DNA of 64,000 nucleotides from Chamaecrista fasciculata (lineage: Eukaryota; Streptophyta; Magnoliopsida; Fabales; Fabaceae), in NCBI GenBank assembly GCA_003254925.1, contig QANZ01019074.1, forward strand, positions 215,689 to 279,688, given 5' to 3'. How positions within the stretch are numbered: the stretch's first letter is position 1; each line of letters starts with the position of its first letter. The notes below the pieces were generated by a model, which saw only the letters and a program-made list of their open reading frames with translations, did not search any database and was not told the origin of the DNA. The translations under genes were made by a program, and so were the position numbers. Shown here in pieces: positions 12,291 to 24,620 of the stretch.

Positions 12291-14151
12291 ATGAATGACT
12301 TGATCTCAGCATCGTTTAGGAAATATGGGAATGCTGACGTGGGCATGGGTGGATATAACATGGGAGATGACGTGGAGGCAGGGAAGGAAAGTGTGACATT
12401 GGACAAGTTCTTTGAGGAAGTGGAAACGGTGAAGGAAGACATGAGGCAAGTGGAGAAGCTATATAGGAAGTTGCAAGAGGCTAATGAGGAGAGCAAGATT
12501 GTGCACAATGCTAAGACCATGAAGGAGTTACGAGCCCGAATGGACAAGGACGTTGAGTTGGTACTCAAGCGTGTCAAGCTCATCAAGTCCAAGCTTGAGG
12601 CCCTAGAGAAGTCCAATGCCGCTCAGAGAGCCGTCCCCGGCTGCGGCCCCGGCTCGTCCACCGATCGGACCAGGACATCCGTCGTTAGCGGCTTGGGGAA
12701 GAAGCTCAAGGACATGATGGATGACTTTCAAGGGCTCAGAGCCAGGATGCAACAAGAGTACAAGGAGACAGTGGAACGAAGGTATGCTACGTTTGTAAAT
12801 CACATTACATGTTAAAAAAATTAGGTCCAAGTGCCCTTTTGCTCCCCAAAAGTTTTACTCTGCTCTCAATTTGGTTCCATAACTTTTTCTGTTGTACTTT
12901 TAGTCTTATATCTTTTGCTCACATTACAGATTTAGTCTCATATCATTTTTGGTACCATATCTTTTAGTCTGGTTATAGAATTGGTCTTATATCTTTGCAA
13001 AAAATTCTATTGTCAGTCCTACCTGATCCAAATATATGTGAGACTAATTTTGCACCTGACACAAAGATATGAGACCAATTATATAATCTGACCAAAATAT
13101 ATGAGATCAATTCCGCAACTGACCCATAGATATGAGACCAAATTGAGACATGAGTAAAAGTTATGAGACCAAAAATGAATTTTGACCAAAAAATTAAGAC
13201 TTTTGAGTATATATTATTTAGCTCAAAGTCAAATTTGGTCCCATAACTTTTGCTAAGTTTCCAATTTGGTCCTATATATTTTTTTGTTGCACTTTTGGTC
13301 ACATATCTTTGCAAAAGGTTCTAATTTTGTCCCATATTTTTTGCTTAGATTGCAGAAGTGGTCCCATATCTTTACAAAATGGTCAATCGTTAATTGATCT
13401 TCTTACAAAGATATGAGACCACTTTTACACTTGACCTAAATATATAGGACCAATTCTGTAATAGACCTAAAGATATTAGACTAAATTTGCAACAAAAAAA
13501 GATATAGGACCAAATTGGGACCTGACCTAAAGATATGAGACAAAAAATGTAGCAAAAAAAGATATAGGACCAAATTGGAAACTGAGCAAAAGATATTGGA
13601 CCAAATTTGTACTTTGGCTTATTATTTATGTTAAGAGACTCTCTCACTGTAGTAAGGTTAAGGTGGGCGACGCTAAACAATATAACTAATAAACTAATTT
13701 TACCAGGTATTTCACGATCACGGGAGAGAAAGCAGACGATGACACAATAGAGAACTTGATATCAAGCGGAGAAAGCGAGAGCTTTTTACAGAGGGCGATT
13801 CAAGAACAAGGGAGGGGTCAGATAATGGACACAATATCAGAGATTCAAGAGAGGCATGATGCAGTGAAGGAGATAGAGAAGAATTTGATGGAGCTTCATC
13901 AAGTGTTTTTGGACATGGCTGCTCTAGTGGAAGCACAAGGACAACAACTTAATAGCATAGAGAACAATGTGAGGCATGCAGCTTCATTTGTGTCAAGAGG
14001 AACACAACAACTTCAAGAGGCAAGAGAACATCAAAAGAGCTCAAGGAAATGGATGTGCATGGCAATTTTGCTAGCCCTCATACTCATTGTTGTTATATTG
14101 TTCCCTCTCTTTATCTCACTTTTCCCAACCTTGATCCACGTCCTTAAATGA
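12291..14151 (+). CDS. Plasma-membrane Qa-SNARE syntaxin, SYP12 clade (2 exons)
   Basis: Qa-SNAREs of the SYP12 group drive vesicle fusion at the plant plasma membrane in secretion, tip growth and defence. Exons 12291-12781 and 13707-14151 join in phase (split Arg codon) into 311 residues, the usual length. The start [12 protein letters not shown] is typical of SYP121-125. Next come the three-helix Habc domain (about 40-160, including [14 protein letters not shown] and [18 protein letters not shown]), then [16 protein letters not shown], then the SNARE motif (about 207-270). The ionic-layer Gln is near residue 241 in EAQGQQ. A C-terminal membrane anchor spans about 281-302. The wording resembles the pollen-expressed SYP124/125 subgroup, but I cannot assign the exact paralogue. 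The 925-bp intron holds one clear foldback element and a decayed foldback-like repeat. An upstream in-frame extension without ATG was not used. Confidence 0.95.
12830..13205. repeat. Degenerate foldback repeat in syntaxin intron
   Basis: Repeated pieces of the form TTTGGTYCCATAACTTTT on the left (about 12869-12890) are mirrored by AAAAGTTATGAGACCAAAAA on the right (13157-13177). Many ATATGAGACCAA units lie between. It looks like an older relative of the neighbouring 13221-13619 element. I found no clear target duplication. Confidence 0.5.
13212..13628. mobile_element. Foldback MITE in syntaxin intron, 9-bp target duplication
   Basis: The element is 13221-13619 (399 bp), flanked by the exact 9-bp repeat TATTATTTA at 13212-13220 and 13620-13628. 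The termini GCTCAAAGTCAAATTTGGTCC and AGCCAAAGTACAAATTTGGTCC (right end complemented) match with few changes. Internally there are many inverted copies of AAAGATATAGGACCAAATTGG. The 9-bp duplication fits Mutator-like transposition. Confidence 0.82.
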
Positions 14152-14307
14152 TGTTTTTTTTTTCTTTTCAGTTTCAAGCAAAATATTTTGTTATCTGGAT
14201 CATCACGTATGTACTTACTTGTTAATCATAAGCAAATTAACTAGGGTTGGTTACGTGTAGGTTGGCATGTATGTTATTGTGTAAACATGCTGGCCCCTTT
14301 TTGGTCC

Positions 14308-14634
14308 ATTTTTTTAAGAGTAAACTACCAAATTGGTCCCTGGATTATTGGCTCACTGACAGATTGGTCCCCAAATTTAGAAAATTGACAAATAGGTCCC
14401 CAAATTTTTCTAACGAGTCAAATAGGTCCCTGAATTTTTCTAACGTTAGTCAAATAGGTCCCCGAATAACACGCACAGAAGGACCTATTTGACAAATGTT
14501 AGAAAAATTCGGGGACCTATTTGACTCGTTAGAAAAATTCGGAGACCTATTTGTCAATTTTCTAAATTCGGGGACCAATCTGTCAGCGAGTCAATAATCT
14601 AGGGACCAATTTAGTAGTTTACTCATTTTTTTAA
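14308..14634. mobile_element. Foldback MULE-type MITE with 10-bp target duplication
   Basis: The element is 14318-14624 (307 bp). Its ends GAGTAAACTAC / GTAGTTTACTC are perfect complements, flanked on both sides by ATTTTTTTAA. The arms carry alternating AAATAGGTCCCC-type units and fold back along almost their whole length. It sits just past the syntaxin 3' end. The ends also resemble those of the larger element at 31187-33179 (GAGTAAACTAAC), so the two belong to one superfamily. Confidence 0.85.
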
Positions 14635-15058
14635 TATACTTTTTAATTGATTTGCTTTTAATGGATTCTCTCGAGATAAAATTGCTATTTTTTTTCTTAA
14701 TTAACATACAAATGAAAGTTAACTTATTAGTTTAACTTAGTTAAGTGACTTTACTTAAATTTTCTTTTCAATTATTTATATAAAATAGTAGTTGTTGAAC
14801 AGTAAAGGTCGACAGGGAATCAGGGATAGTGTTACGAGATTTTTTAAAAGAAGAATGACTGAGTTACAAAATCTGACATCTATTAGGGATCCAATTTTTT
14901 CTTTTTTGGATCTTGAGTTACAAAATCTGACATCTATTTTAACTTAGTGTATATTATATTATTATATATCCTACTTTCAGTTCACAACGTCCAATTAATA
15001 GTTATAGCATAGCATGAGGAAATTGTACCTAAGAATCTGACCAAACCCTTTTTAAGCA

Positions 15059-15697
15059 GGGAAAAGACTCTTTTGTGCCCCTAACGTTTAGGGTCAATTT
15101 CAGTTATGCCCCTAACGTTTATTTTGTGTTAATTATGCCCCCAATGGGAAACGTTTGTGACAATTATACCCTAACCTCAATTTTTTTGGGCCAAAGTCTT
15201 ATTTTGGTCTTTCAAGTTTGCTCAAAGTTCCGTTTTGGTCCCTCAAGTCTCTGGCGAGATACACGGCGGCTCCGACGATTACGAAAACTCCTAATCCAAG
15301 GTTTTTTGACCTCCTGACTTCAATGGCGGCCTTCATTTTGTGAACAAATGATCGAAAATATGATTTTCAGCGATTGTGTAATTTTTCAGTGACTATGTAA
15401 TTTTTCGGCGACTTGCCAGTCATTTTCTTGCAAAATGGAGGTCGTCATTAAACTCAGGAGATCAAAAAACCTTGGGTTATGAGTTTCCGTAGTTGTTAGG
15501 GCTGCCGTGTATCTCGCCGAAAAGTTCGTCAAAGACTTGAGGGACCAAAATAGGACTTTGGCCCAAAAAAAAAAATTAAAGTTAAGGTATAATTGACACT
15601 ACCGTTTCACATTGGGGGCATAACTGACACAAAACAAACGTTAGGGGTACAACTGAAACTGACCCCAAACGTTAGGGGCACGAGATGGTGTTTTGCC
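15059..15697. mobile_element. Foldback MITE, 'GCCCCTAACGTTT' family, copy 1
   Basis: Left arm GTGCCCCTAACGTTTAGGGT and right arm ACCCCAAACGTTAGGGGCAC are inverted repeats. The inner arms are again inverted around about 15390, with a TTTGGTCCCTCAAGT motif on each side. The same left end appears at 63786 to the window end. The flanks share TTTTTAA, which may be a decayed target duplication. Confidence 0.75.
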
Positions 15698-16162
15698 TTT
15701 TTAATATACATGTGTGTATATATATATATATTTTCTCCCCCCAGTATGTGAATCAAATCAATAATCTATGCTTATTTATCATCTATAAAACAAGAAACAT
15801 ATAAATGATGATAATAACAACAATTGCAAGGAGTTGGGTTGCATTGCATCTTATCAAACATGGTGTATGTCTGTATGAGAACAAAAAAATTATGTAACAA
15901 TATTGAAAGACAAAAAGGAAACAATGATCCCAAAATTTTTCAAGAAATCAGCTAGTAGTCTACTATGAGGAACCTTAAATAATCTTATATATTCTGATAC
16001 TATCCATAAACTGACATTTCATATACCAGGATGAAACAAAGTCCCTCCCCATTAAATTTCCAAAAGAAAGCAAAAATAGAAGCATGTAAGACAGGAATCC
16101 AACTATGAAACTGGATCGCCGGAACAGGGGCCAACCCAGTGGATGGGGATGGACAGCAGCTA

Positions 16163-19100
16163 CTACAAACTGAAGTCTATCTCAGCTCGTTTTAACACAG
16201 CAGTTACTCTACTGTAAAATTCTGGTTCCTTTTCCCTTATGTCGTCCAGTGTCTGTGACTCATGCTCATCAGCCTGAATAGACAAAGAACTAAATTATGT
16301 ATCTAAGTAATTTCAGTTAGTGGAAGAGAGAAATAAAAAATATCATCTAAATAAGTTATCTTCACACAAATTTTGGCAAGTCTAACATAAAGTAAAGGGG
16401 AAGCAAGACACTACAATGTGACAAACCAGCAAAAGGGCATTGCCATTTGACAACTTAAACGATAATTAGTGAAATCTCTCAGCCAGTCTTTTCCCACCCT
16501 AGAAGTCGATTGTCATTTTCCGGCATACTTTGCCAAGTTGCTTATAAGTAGTTCTATGTTTTAGCCTTTTTTTTTTGGTAATATGTTTTAGCTTTTAAAC
16601 GATCCTCCTGAACAGTATTTTTAGGCTCAATATTGAAAGGTAAGAACTTCAAAGTGGCGAAATTAAAAATAGTGCATATATATTTTATATATATTAGAAT
16701 GAAATTCAGCTTTCACCTATCTTATAAGAGGAAAAAACCTTAAGGTGACTTCTAGTGTTTGTTACAAGGTTATATAAAGTTCCTTATATATTTGTTACAA
16801 GGTTAACCAATAAATAAATGAAATGTGTCAAAATTTTGGGCATGACCAATTAAGGTACATAGAGAGTATTAAAAAAACCTTTTTGTATGATCAATCATAG
16901 AAGAGAAAATATAACAAAAGTTTATGATTAGAGGAACCTTATAGATATAAAGAACCTAATATAAATTTTTTCCTTTTTAAAATAATGGGAAACCTGATTA
17001 TGAAACATGGTGAAATCATTGCCATAATGGTTATGGTATAACAAATTAAACATGATATTTTGAATTTTACATATATCACCTACTTAAATATCTTACAAAT
17101 AGATTCAGTTTACCTAAGAAATTAAGATCTGCAGTTACCAAGCATCACCTACCTCTTTGAATTTTAAAAGAATGAGATTTGAAACAGATGCTGGTTTTGT
17201 GTGATCCCACCTGAACAGGCAAAGCAGAAACACATTAAATGGGAGTTCAACACCGATAGTAAATGAAGATTTACAATGAAAAGAGAAAGAGATCAAAATG
17301 TGACATGTGCTTCAGTATTGTAATTCAAACTACAATACAACATTTAACTTCTAGATACCGCTACTATTTTAAGTATAGAATTGTGCTAGAAAGAGGTTGA
17401 ACATATGAGAATTCTAATTCTTTTCTCTCCATTTCTCTCCTCTTTCGTCGCCTTGTTCTTTTTCAAACGTAAAATAAAAGTAAAAAGTCAATATTTCATA
17501 GATCTCAAACCTAAAAAAGCCCCTTAACCCTATTGCCTTCCTGAATTCCACAATAATTTTCCTTTCTTTCTTATTTGTAGTGAGGTAGAGGTGGTCGGTA
17601 TACAAAATTGTCTCAAATGGTTTAGATGATGTGGTCAATAATGTTTTCAGCATATGCAATTCGACAGAAAATAAATAAAGTGGAAGTTCAAGATTTAAGA
17701 ATTCTATGATAGTGTAAGAGAAAAACCAGAAGTAGATATTCAAATCACTATGGGTAAATGTACTTTGGAAGGAACTGAACTTAGATGTAAAAGAAACAAT
17801 GCATGTAACCAAAGCATGGAAATGACAGCAGAGTAAAAAAATTATCCATACCTCACAAGCATTAATTCATTAACTGATCGCCACATTCCTCGGCCAACAT
17901 CTCTGGCAAACTGCTCTCTAGCACTTCTTCCATGCCATAATTCTTTGGCAATATACATCACTTCTTCTACATCTACCTATGAAGTAGAAATAAAAATTAT
18001 TGATAATTATAAACTCCATATGAGGCTGTGACACAGATTCACAGACTGGGTACAACCATCTAATATGTATATAGATTATGTTTATCTTACATCACTTCTT
18101 CAGCATCTACTTGTTCAGGTGGGATCGCACAAAACCAGCATCTGTTTCAAATCTCATTCTTTTAAAATTCAGAGAGGTAGTTAAGTAAAACCGCCATCAT
18201 ATAGGTGAAAGCTTTTTCTATTTTTTTGCCTTAAAATGCCTATTCATTATCAGTATGTCTATCTGTATGCACAGATGGGGCCTTTTGGGCTAGTAATAAA
18301 CTGATGTGATCCAACTTGAGATTTCATTTCTGCTGAAGAGTCAACAGTAGTTTAGTGAAACTTGTAATAGGGCTATGTCTTACTAAACAGTAACCGCATA
18401 TAGTTAATTAACATAATTTACCAGAACAGGCAAAGTCCTGACAGTCAAAGGATATGATTGATTCATATAAACATTCAGACTTCTAAGTGGAAGCAGAATT
18501 TCTAGATAATTGGCAACCAAACAAAAAAGTTGTAGTGATATGCTTTGACAAGAAGTTAATGGGGTAAACTCCATACCTGTACTTCCATGGCTGAACCATA
18601 CAGTGTCTCCTCATGCTCAACAAGGCGCTGATGAAGTGTATGGTAATGATCCATGTCAAAATTGACAACAGGTTCTGTTTGAACTTGAAATCCTGCTAGT
18701 TGTGTCACAACATAGGAGGCCATTACTTGTCCAAATATTGCAGGAATGGAGCCCAGCACAGGTATTATACGGACCCTAAAGCCTGGTACAATCTAGCAAG
18801 AGAGTAAGGAGTTAGCAGGCAAAGCTACTTATAAAAATATACCACTGAATGTTTTGATAACCAATGAGAGATGAACGGACAAAGAAAAACCTATGATAAA
18901 TTTGTTTGCAATAAGCATTTTAGGTGAATAATGCCATTAATTAGATGCCCTTGTTACTAAAGAAAATATTTAAAACCGCTGGGAATAGACAAACAGAAAA
19001 GATAATAATCATTAAAGCATAAACTACATTACCAAACAATACCAACCAGATTCGTGGCACAATTAGTGGGCAAAAAACTACAAAATCATAATCTCACCTG

Positions 19101-22100
19101 ATAATCTGAAGGGTTTTCCTCTTCTCCACTTGGACCTTTAAATGGGAGCAGCTTTACTTTGGGTTTCTCTAAAGAAAATACAACAGGAATGCCACCTTCA
19201 ATGCCATGATCTTTCTTTAAACGGTGTCTTACCTACAAAGGTATTTTATATCTGCTCATTGTCAGTAATGATAACAATAATAATAGAAACAAAGCAAGAA
19301 ATCATGTTTGTTTTCCTTTTCCTTTTATAAAGTCACCCACGTTGGTTATGAATACCAGTATTCCTAGTAACACCACAAAGAAGCCAAGCTATCTTGTCTA
19401 GATAAATCATGATGCTAGAAACTGGTCTGTAAAATAATCTGTAGCTCTTTTATGATGTCTAGCATCCTTAGTGCATGTAGGTGCAAATTTATGTAAGCAT
19501 TTAGCAAGTATATGCGTGCATGTGAGAAACATCAATAGCATACTTTTAGGCTAATAATGGGTTTAGACATACAGCTGACTGACTGAGAAATGGAAAAATA
19601 AGTTATGCGAAAAGCTGCCTCAGCAATTACTATCTATTGAAGATTCAACAAAATACAATCTAAAAGAAGCATATGCCAGAGCATTACAGCTCGAGATAAT
19701 GGATCATTTGTAGACTCTCTTAGATCAGCAATGCGTATTCTAGTTGGATCAGCTCTGGCACCAGCTCCTGTGGCAGATAGAACCTTCAAACCCCTACGCA
19801 CACATGCAGCAAGAAGGGCCACCTATTACAATAGACAAATCAAGCAATTGAAAATGAATTGATAAATATTAGGTATCTGCATAAGAATGATTGCTAATGA
19901 TGAGGGACAGATTAGAAAAACATAATTATTTGTTTTTGGATTTCAGCCTTCTAGGCAGCCAAGCCATCTTGGCACATATACATATATATCTGATTCTGTT
20001 TGCAACATTCCCATTAGGATCTCAAAACTTCGCAATTTTTACATCTTAAGTGTGTAAGCATTCAGGTAAGTTCAAAATCAATTGATATAACATAAATGCA
20101 ACAAAACTTTTACATTACTAGGTATATTATCCATATTAGTAGTAGACATGGACATCTATCGCACCAGGGTATGAATATGATTATGAATGGAAGTTATCAA
20201 TACTGTAAAACAAGGATCAATTAATAGTGGTACCTTTGTATCAATATTATCAATACAGTCCAAAACAAAGTCAGGATGGCCCGAAAGAATTTCTTCTTCA
20301 GTAGAGGCATCATATAAGAGAACTTTTGCATCTATTTGGCACTCTGGAAAGATAGATAAGAAATGCTCCTTAAGGCACTGAGCTTTTGGGATGCCAACAT
20401 CTGCTCTTGTTGCAACAGCATGTCGATTTAGTGAAGAAAGAGAAACCTTCTCATTTAATAAATAAATGAGTACATTGTTGTAATAAAGTAGCTATACAGA
20501 TAATAATGCAAGCAAATATGACAGCAAAACTTACAAATACTCCAATTAATTACATGTTGCTACAGCACAAACAAACAAAAAGGAAGGAAAACAGCTTGCA
20601 GACTTATTGATTCATACAATGCCATCAATTATAGTAAGTTACAACATAGTTTATAAAGGTTGATGTATCTGAAGCTTCAAAAATAAAATTACCAGGAAGA
20701 TAAAAGCAAAAAAGCCAAGTAAATATAAACTTCAATTCAACTCCAGCTTTTTAAACTGATTGTCAATCAAATTTTACATTTTCATTCTTTACACACAGAT
20801 TTTTAAACTTTTCTTCACCATGATATGCTTCTCACTGTCTAAGTTGTATAAGTTTAAGGCTCCAGCAACTGAAGAAAGGATGCTCCGAACTAAATTTAAA
20901 TACTTTTCACTATGTTTGATGATTAATATCATAGCACATTTAGAATAGCGCTGTAAGCCAGCAGCATAAAAACCTTCGCTTATGCACTTGACAATTTTAA
21001 TATCAATGGTAGAGCGTAGAATTATCATAAAATAGGCATCGGGTAGAGGTTGAACATGAGTAGTTTGAGGTTGTACCAATTAGAAAAGGAAATATTGAAC
21101 ATAAACAAGCAGATCAGTTGCAACCCAAACAAAAAGAAAAGAAGAAAATAAAACATTAACAAGCAGATCAGTCAAAGAAAAGAAACCTGATCGAAGTCCA
21201 CGAGAAGTAGCTTGCCAACCCCTGACCTCAAAAGCAGAGATGCAGCATGACTACCAACCCCTCCAAGACCAATGACCACAACATATGATGCAGTCACTTT
21301 CCTTTGAGATTCAAAGCCAAAGAACTGAATGTTTCTATTGACAGCATGGACATTCAAAAAAAAAAAAAAACTGCTGATAAGCAATGATTCAAGAAATGAC
21401 ATCTATCCATGTGCACAGGATATGTCAAGAATGTGAATATGTAATATAAATAAATCTAGAGCAATAAATAAATATTTGAAAACTAAATGATGTGTCTTGG
21501 CAGTCCAAACCGAAAGACAAGAGAAATTCTTGCCTTGACATAACATAGAACCCCTAAAATTTGTGATTGCTCTCCGATCAGCTTGCTCACATTATGCAAG
21601 CCCAAGAAACATGACATAAATCAATGTAATAATGATCACTTAAAGTAAAAGTCTGTTTCAATTGTAAGACTCCAAAAATCAAATCAACCTAACAACAGTT
21701 TATTGCCTATCAAAGCCAGCAAGACAATATGCATCACAGAAATCTATAATGTCAGATTATATCAAATGTCTAGATACATCAAGAAATTATTCTCCTTATC
21801 TTATTAACACATAAGGCCAATATATCGAAGCATTAGAGCTAATGTTGGCCTATACAATGAGCTACTAGCTAACGCGCTACTAAAATTAAGATCTCACACA
21901 TGAACCTTTTACAGTTTGACTAAGCAGTTCCATAATATAAAACATGGTTTGATTAAGAAATAATTTCTTAAATGAGATTGTGTGATTAAACGGCAAAAAC
22001 TTGATATACCTAGTCAGGTGCTCAGCAACAATATCATCACTGAGTATGTCTTCATTGTCATTCTTCTTTCCAGTAATAGTGCATCCCTCTGCACCTATAC

Positions 22101-22974
22101 AAAACCAAAGGCCAATACTAAAACAAAGTATAGAACAGAGGCTTTTATTAATTCTATGGCATAAAAGTAGGTTAGATCAGAGCACAAACTCTAAACTTCC
22201 CTCACTATGAGGCATGAGCACTAAACTTAGGGAATTATCTTAAATTGAGGTATTCCTTCGGTAGAAGTACAAACACCACGAATGTTTGCTTTCATCTTAA
22301 AAATAAAAAAGAACAGAAAAGATAACTTTGTCTCTAAAACTGCAAGTCTGTTTCATTAATGTTTCATATTCCCTCATTTTATGCTATATATTAATATTGA
22401 TATGGAACGATATAAACAACGAACTTCATTCAGGCAAAATCATGGACATTATACAAAAACAGGATCAACTGAAACAAAACATGTTTATTACAGCAAGTCA
22501 CCTACCATTTAACTTTTCATCATCCTTACTCCATTGCCGTACACCTCGCCTGCAAAAATCATTGTCAGTACCGTTGAGATATAATAATTTGTTTATTTTT
22601 TCCCCAACTTTCCACAACGTTGAAAACTCCTGTTTTCCTATTATCGAAAAGATTTACAGATTGATCCTGATCCAGCCAATCCTAACATTTCCGTATGGTT
22701 CAAACTTTCAACTTTTTTAAACCCTACTTTTTCTCTCAGGAGTCAGGAACCATATTATATTCTATCCGTTACATAAACAATAAAGACGTGAAATAGTTGA
22801 GTCGATTATAGTACACAGCACTGTGGTGGTAAATAAAGTTGCAGAAAAGAGAATGAGAGTGGAAGGAGAAAGAAAGACTGACTTATGTTGAAGAAGCTTG
22901 AGAAGAAAGATGGTAGATACAGAGCCCAAGAGAGCTCCAGCTCCCACCAATGCAACATACTTGGTTCGCTCCAT
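16163..22974 (-). CDS. TcdA/ThiF-like tRNA threonylcarbamoyladenosine dehydratase (11 exons)
   Basis: An E1-like (ThiF-fold) enzyme. The closest family I recognise is TcdA/Tcd1, which uses ATP to cyclise t6A37 of ANN-decoding tRNAs. Exons: 22883-22974, 22506-22549, 22010-22094, 21187-21334, 20234-20446, 19688-19822, 19098-19232, 18577-18792, 17852-17976, 17153-17210, 16163-16273. They join in phase to 453 residues. Residues 7-27 form a membrane segment (VALVGAGALLGSVSTIFLLKLL). The nucleotide-binding loop is VVVIGLGGVGSHAAS (about 92-106), followed by LLLVDFDQVSLSSLNRHAVA, DFVLDCIDNIDTK and LSATGAGARADPTRIRIADL, all typical of the family. The N-terminal anchor recalls the membrane-bound yeast Tcd proteins; location in mitochondria is inference. 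Intron 8 carries an antisense copy of exon 10 (see findings). Confidence 0.92.
18085..18180 (+). pseudogene. Rearranged copy of TcdA-like exon 10 (inverted) and exon 9 edge (direct)
   Basis: Positions 18113-18180 repeat, on the opposite strand, the complete exon 10 (17153-17210) with its AG acceptor and GT donor. I count two mismatches in 68 bases. Immediately before it, 18086-18111 resembles the 5' edge of exon 9 (17951-17976) in the same orientation on the window. The copy lies inside intron 8 and is not in the coding path. Confidence 0.9.
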
Positions 22975-23232
22975 TTGCTTCTATGGAAGACGGACGCTCA
23001 AGCCAAACGGAGTCTTCGAGGTTTCAGAATCGGCGGCCACACCGTACGCCGCCGGTCTATTTGAGGTTGCCCGGTTCGGTTGGGCCTTCTTCTCTGAATC
23101 GCGACGACGTCGGCTAATGACTCGAACCGGCGGTACTGGTCTGCTTTTGTGGGCCGGAAAATCAAGCCCTTACTAATGCAAACTCACTACTCAGTACTCA
23201 CTAGTGAGCAGTGATTAGCAAAGCAACAGTAG

Positions 23233-24097
23233 CCCCTTAAACTTAAACTTATACCCTTCAACTTTCAATTTTGAAAATTATATCCTTAAATTTTAAAGAC
23301 TTAAGAATTAGATCTTTCCATCCATGTTTTTTTTACTAAGTGTTAATTGTTGTCATGTCATACTTATAAATAATCAATTTTGATTCTTGGTGATGTCTTA
23401 TTTAGTGGATTATTTGTAAGTGCTCATTGAGCCCCGAGACTTACCTGAACCTTCGACTGGGGCATCATCATCTCACCTAAATTTTTAAATACCCAAAAAA
23501 AAATCAATTTTTTATCACATCATCAATCCAAATAAAAGAACATATTTGATGTTAGAGTTTTTCTTATTAAATAATTTACTATATTATGACTTATCTTTTT
23601 TAATTTTAATTTTAAAAAAAGTTATTAACTTTATTAAGATTGATAAGATGACAAAAAAAAAACAAAACACATATAAGAAGGACATGACAATAATTTGTTG
23701 TAAATAATTATGTTTGTGACTATTCACATTTGTCTCTTGGTATTCTCCATGTTTAGAAGTTTGTATTTTCCTTTAGTTTCTCTATGCACATGAATATCTT
23801 ATTCTTTCATAATGTACATTAATTTAGATTCATCTCCTTTGTATATCCTTTAGCCTATAAATAGAGGCTTTAGGGTTTGATGTAACGAAGTATTTTCAGT
23901 GGAAAATAAGAATTACACTCCTCCTACTTTTCTCTCAACTTTGAGTACTCTTATACCATATATTTTACAACATAATTAATAATTTAATACCTTATTGAAA
24001 AAATGGATGGAAGAATTCAAATCCTAAACTTTCAAAGTTTAAGGATTTAACTTTTAAAATTAAAAGTGTAAGGACTTAATGACTTAAAATTTAAGGG
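23233..24097. mobile_element. Foldback element with 'CCTTAAA' arms, host of a solo LTR
   Basis: The left arm (about 23233-23335, ending TTTCCATCCATG) and the right arm (about 24003-24097, starting AATGGATGGAAGAA) are about 100-bp imperfect inverted repeats. They include matching ATCCTTAAA and TTTCCATCCAT blocks. I found no clear target duplication. Confidence 0.65.
23691..23977 (+). mobile_element. Solo LTR with 5-bp target duplication TAATT
   Basis: The LTR is 23696-23972 (277 bp). It starts TGTTGTAAA and ends TTTACAACA, so it has the TG...CA ends and a short inverted repeat expected of an LTR. TAATT flanks it at 23691-23695 and 23973-23977. A TATA box (CCTATAAATAGAGG, about 23855-23868) lies in the right place for the U3/R border. 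No internal retrotransposon domain adjoins it, so it is a solo LTR left by recombination, probably Copia-like or a TRIM. Confidence 0.85.
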
Positions 24098-24620
24098 ATC
24101 TTGTTAAAGAGATGTTATATTAAATCATCAAGTAAATTTCATCTTATATCTTTGGCTTAATTTTTAATTTAATCTTATATTTTTTTATTATATTTTTTGT
24201 CTCATCTCTTCGTAAAAAAAACCTCAAATTTTATTTTTTGCCAAAGAAAAAAAGATTTGAGCTTCAATCTTTGGGACCTAGAACAACGCCGAAGCTCTCT
24301 CATAGTCCGAAACGTCGAAAACAAAGACCTTCACAGGCTTCCGTCTTACCGGCGTAAGCATTCAGCAATGGAGCGGTAAAAGCACCATGAAAATCACAGG
24401 CTAAGCAAAGCCAAAATCCCTATTGCGGTAAGCTTTCTGTGCGAATATCTTTTGCTCAACCGGAAATGTGGTGTTTTACTCAGTATTGAATCTAGCAGTT
24501 TTTTTCTTTTTTGTAAAATTGATTTTGATACGTCTGCAATAGGTATCCAGGCGTATTCAAAGCGAATCGGTGATAAATACATATTGACACTGATACTGTG
24601 GGGAGTTAGCAGAATAGAAA

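Larger units (their letters stand above)
22975..24620. other. Divergent intergenic region, TcdA-like / ZNF830-like
   Basis: It contains a foldback element with a nested solo LTR (listed separately). At 24250-24620 it holds the probable 5' leader of the ZNF830-like gene. A potential leader intron runs from a GTAAGC donor near 24428 to a TGCAATAG acceptor near 24541. The stretch just upstream of 22974 is relatively GC-rich and is probably the TcdA-like promoter. Confidence 0.5.

Noticed and set aside
13000..13620. Regularly repeated GATATGAGACCAA units that look like a short-repeat array
   Set aside because: The units are inverted around a centre and bounded by a target duplication, so this is foldback DNA; CRISPR arrays are not expected in plant nuclear DNA.
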